Positions 5,613-6,267 of a stretch of DNA of 6,267 nucleotides are shown here, piece after piece. The notes beneath the pieces were generated by a model. The model was not told the origin of the DNA, did no database searches, and was given only the letters and a program-made list of their open reading frames with translations. Within the stretch, counting starts at the first letter, position 1; each line of letters opens with the position of its first letter. A program made the translations under genes and the position numbers. Source of the DNA: an uncultured Clostridia bacterium (GTDB lineage Bacteria > Bacillota > Clostridia > TANB77 > CAG-508). Location: NCBI GenBank assembly GCA_934149165.1, contig CAKPDY010000045.1:1-6267 (forward strand), in the 5' to 3' direction.

Positions 5613-6267
5613 CAATTATTGTTGCTCCTAAACCTAATACTGACATACTTGCTATTGTTATATATAACATAAAATTGTCTCCAGTTTTTGGACTTGAAAT
5701 ATTGTCTTTCTTTTCTTCGTTTTCTGTTTTTGAAGGAGTATTAGTATTTTCATTATTGTTATCGCTACCATTGTTGTTATTGTTGTCTTCATTGTCATTG
5801 TTATTATTGTTGTTACCATTATCATTGTTGTCTTCATTATCATTGTTGTTACCATTATCATTGTTATTATTATTGTTGTTTTCATTGTTGTTATTATTGT
5901 TATTTTCTTCAGCTTTTTTTGCTATTGTAAATGTTGTTGTTGCTTCTCCACCATCTGTGAAAGCTACTCTTAATGTATGTTCTCCAACTGATAATGTATC
6001 AACATAAGATTTATTGAAAGTAATTATTGTGCTACCACTTTCACTTGTGTAATTTGCATCATCTACAAGTACATCATCTACATATACTTTTTTATTAAAT
6101 AAGCTATAATCTGCATTTATTCTGAATCTTGCTTCTGTATCTTCTGTTATTGTATATGTTTGTTCTGCACCTTCTGTTACTTCATAAACTATTTTTTCTA
6201 CAACAACTTTTATGTTCATATTAGCTGTTATATTTGTTAGTTTTAATGTATTTCCATCTAATGTTTT
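5587..6267 (-). CDS. Sortase-anchored surface protein, C-terminal part (X2/Ig-like module, Asn-rich stalk, SPKTG signal)
   Basis: The frame stays open to the right edge (16 further codons before the first in-window ATG at 6219), so this is the C-terminal 226 residues of a larger secreted protein, not a 210-residue gene. Numbering from that Met: residues before about 8 end a beta-strand module (LKLTNITANMNIKVVVE, spanning the Met). About 10-100 form an Ig-like domain resembling the X2/CBM-X2 type, with NKKVYVDDVLVDDANYT, SGSTIITFNKSYVDTLSVG and GEHTLRVAFTDGGEATTTF. Residues 106-160 are an Asn/Asp/Gly/Glu stalk. A sorting signal follows: SPKTGD (176-181), hydrophobic span 183-204, KKKK tail. 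Ser replaces Leu of LPXTG; known clostridial class B sortases accept SPKTG-type sites. Role: a wall-attached adhesin or carbohydrate-contacting protein, inferred. No sortase gene is in the window. Confidence 0.88.
   Translation of the reverse strand, partial: KTLDGNTLKLTNITANMNIKVVVEKIVYEVTEGAEQTYTITEDTEARFRINADYSLFNKKVYVDDVLVDDANYTSESGSTIITFNKSYVDTLSVGEHTLRVAFTDGGEATTTFTIAKKAEENNNNNNNENNNNNNNDNGNNNDNEDNNDNGNNNNNNDNEDNNNNNGSDNNNENTNTPSKTENEEKKDNISSPKTGDNFMLYITIASMSVLGLGATIIVAKKKKMN
5740..5904 (-). repeat. Asn-rich low-complexity stalk repeat in the surface protein gene
   Basis: About 55 codons are nearly all AAT/AAC with interspersed GAT, GAC, GAA and GGT. Two longer imperfect copies are visible as NGNNNDNEDNN and NGNNNNNNDNEDNN. 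All units are multiples of three, so slippage changes stalk length without frameshift. It spaces the folded module from the cell wall. Confidence 0.85.

Noticed and set aside
5658..5885. Second minus-strand frame over the stalk, rich in Met, Thr and Ile
   Set aside because: It is a frame-shifted reading of the same Asn-rich repeat and has no start signal.
5675..6007. Long plus-strand open frame rich in Leu and Ser opposite the surface protein gene
   Set aside because: It is the antisense shadow of the Asn-codon stalk (AAT/AAC read as ATT/GTT-type codons), with no ribosome binding site and repeat-driven composition.

Overview
The window is very AT-rich. Hand counts of sample lines give roughly 17-22% GC in the largest gene and about 27-35% in one small gene. 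Every supported gene lies on the minus strand, so the window reads from high to low coordinates. Genes use TAA stops and TGG for Trp, consistent with the standard bacterial code. Strong AGGAGG-type ribosome binding sites, sigma-A-type promoters (TTGACA, 17 bp, TAtAAT-like, often with an extended -10 TGn) and a sortase-anchored surface protein with an SPKTG sorting signal point to a low-GC Gram-positive bacterium. A member of Clostridia is the best guess; genus cannot be told from this piece.

Layout in transcription order. (1) 6267-5587: C-terminal part of a cell-wall-anchored surface protein, with a beta-rich Ig/X2-like module, an Asn-rich stalk and a sorting signal; its N-terminus is beyond the window. 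(2) A terminator at 5538-5575 sits directly against the ribosome binding site of the next gene, an unrecognised 169-residue single-pass membrane protein (5518-5009) that ends in a classic terminator at 4954-4983. (3) A self-contained small unit follows: a dyad-rich upstream region (4872-4941), a good promoter (4826-4854), a 113-residue acidic orphan gene of higher GC (4760-4419) and its own terminator (4351-4389). (4) Next is a decayed remnant of an APH-type phosphotransferase (kinase) gene (about 4336-4048, perhaps to 3960). (5) A promoter at 3856-3884 drives a 1153-residue SWIM-zinc-finger SNF2-family ATPase (3818-357). (6) Directly after its stop codon is a relic of a DDE transposase C-terminus (356-207). 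(7) A promoter (72-100) and a strong ribosome binding site (14-22) then lead into the first three codons of another gene, which leaves the window.

The genes do not form one obvious pathway. Most have their own promoter and/or terminator, and two decayed genes flank the SNF2 gene. This looks like an accessory or turnover region where single genes have been acquired and lost, not an operon encoding one machine. The least explained intact items are the 113-residue acidic protein with its repeat-rich promoter region and the 169-residue membrane protein. I see no CRISPR array, tRNA, rRNA or convincing riboswitch, and no clear new multi-gene system.
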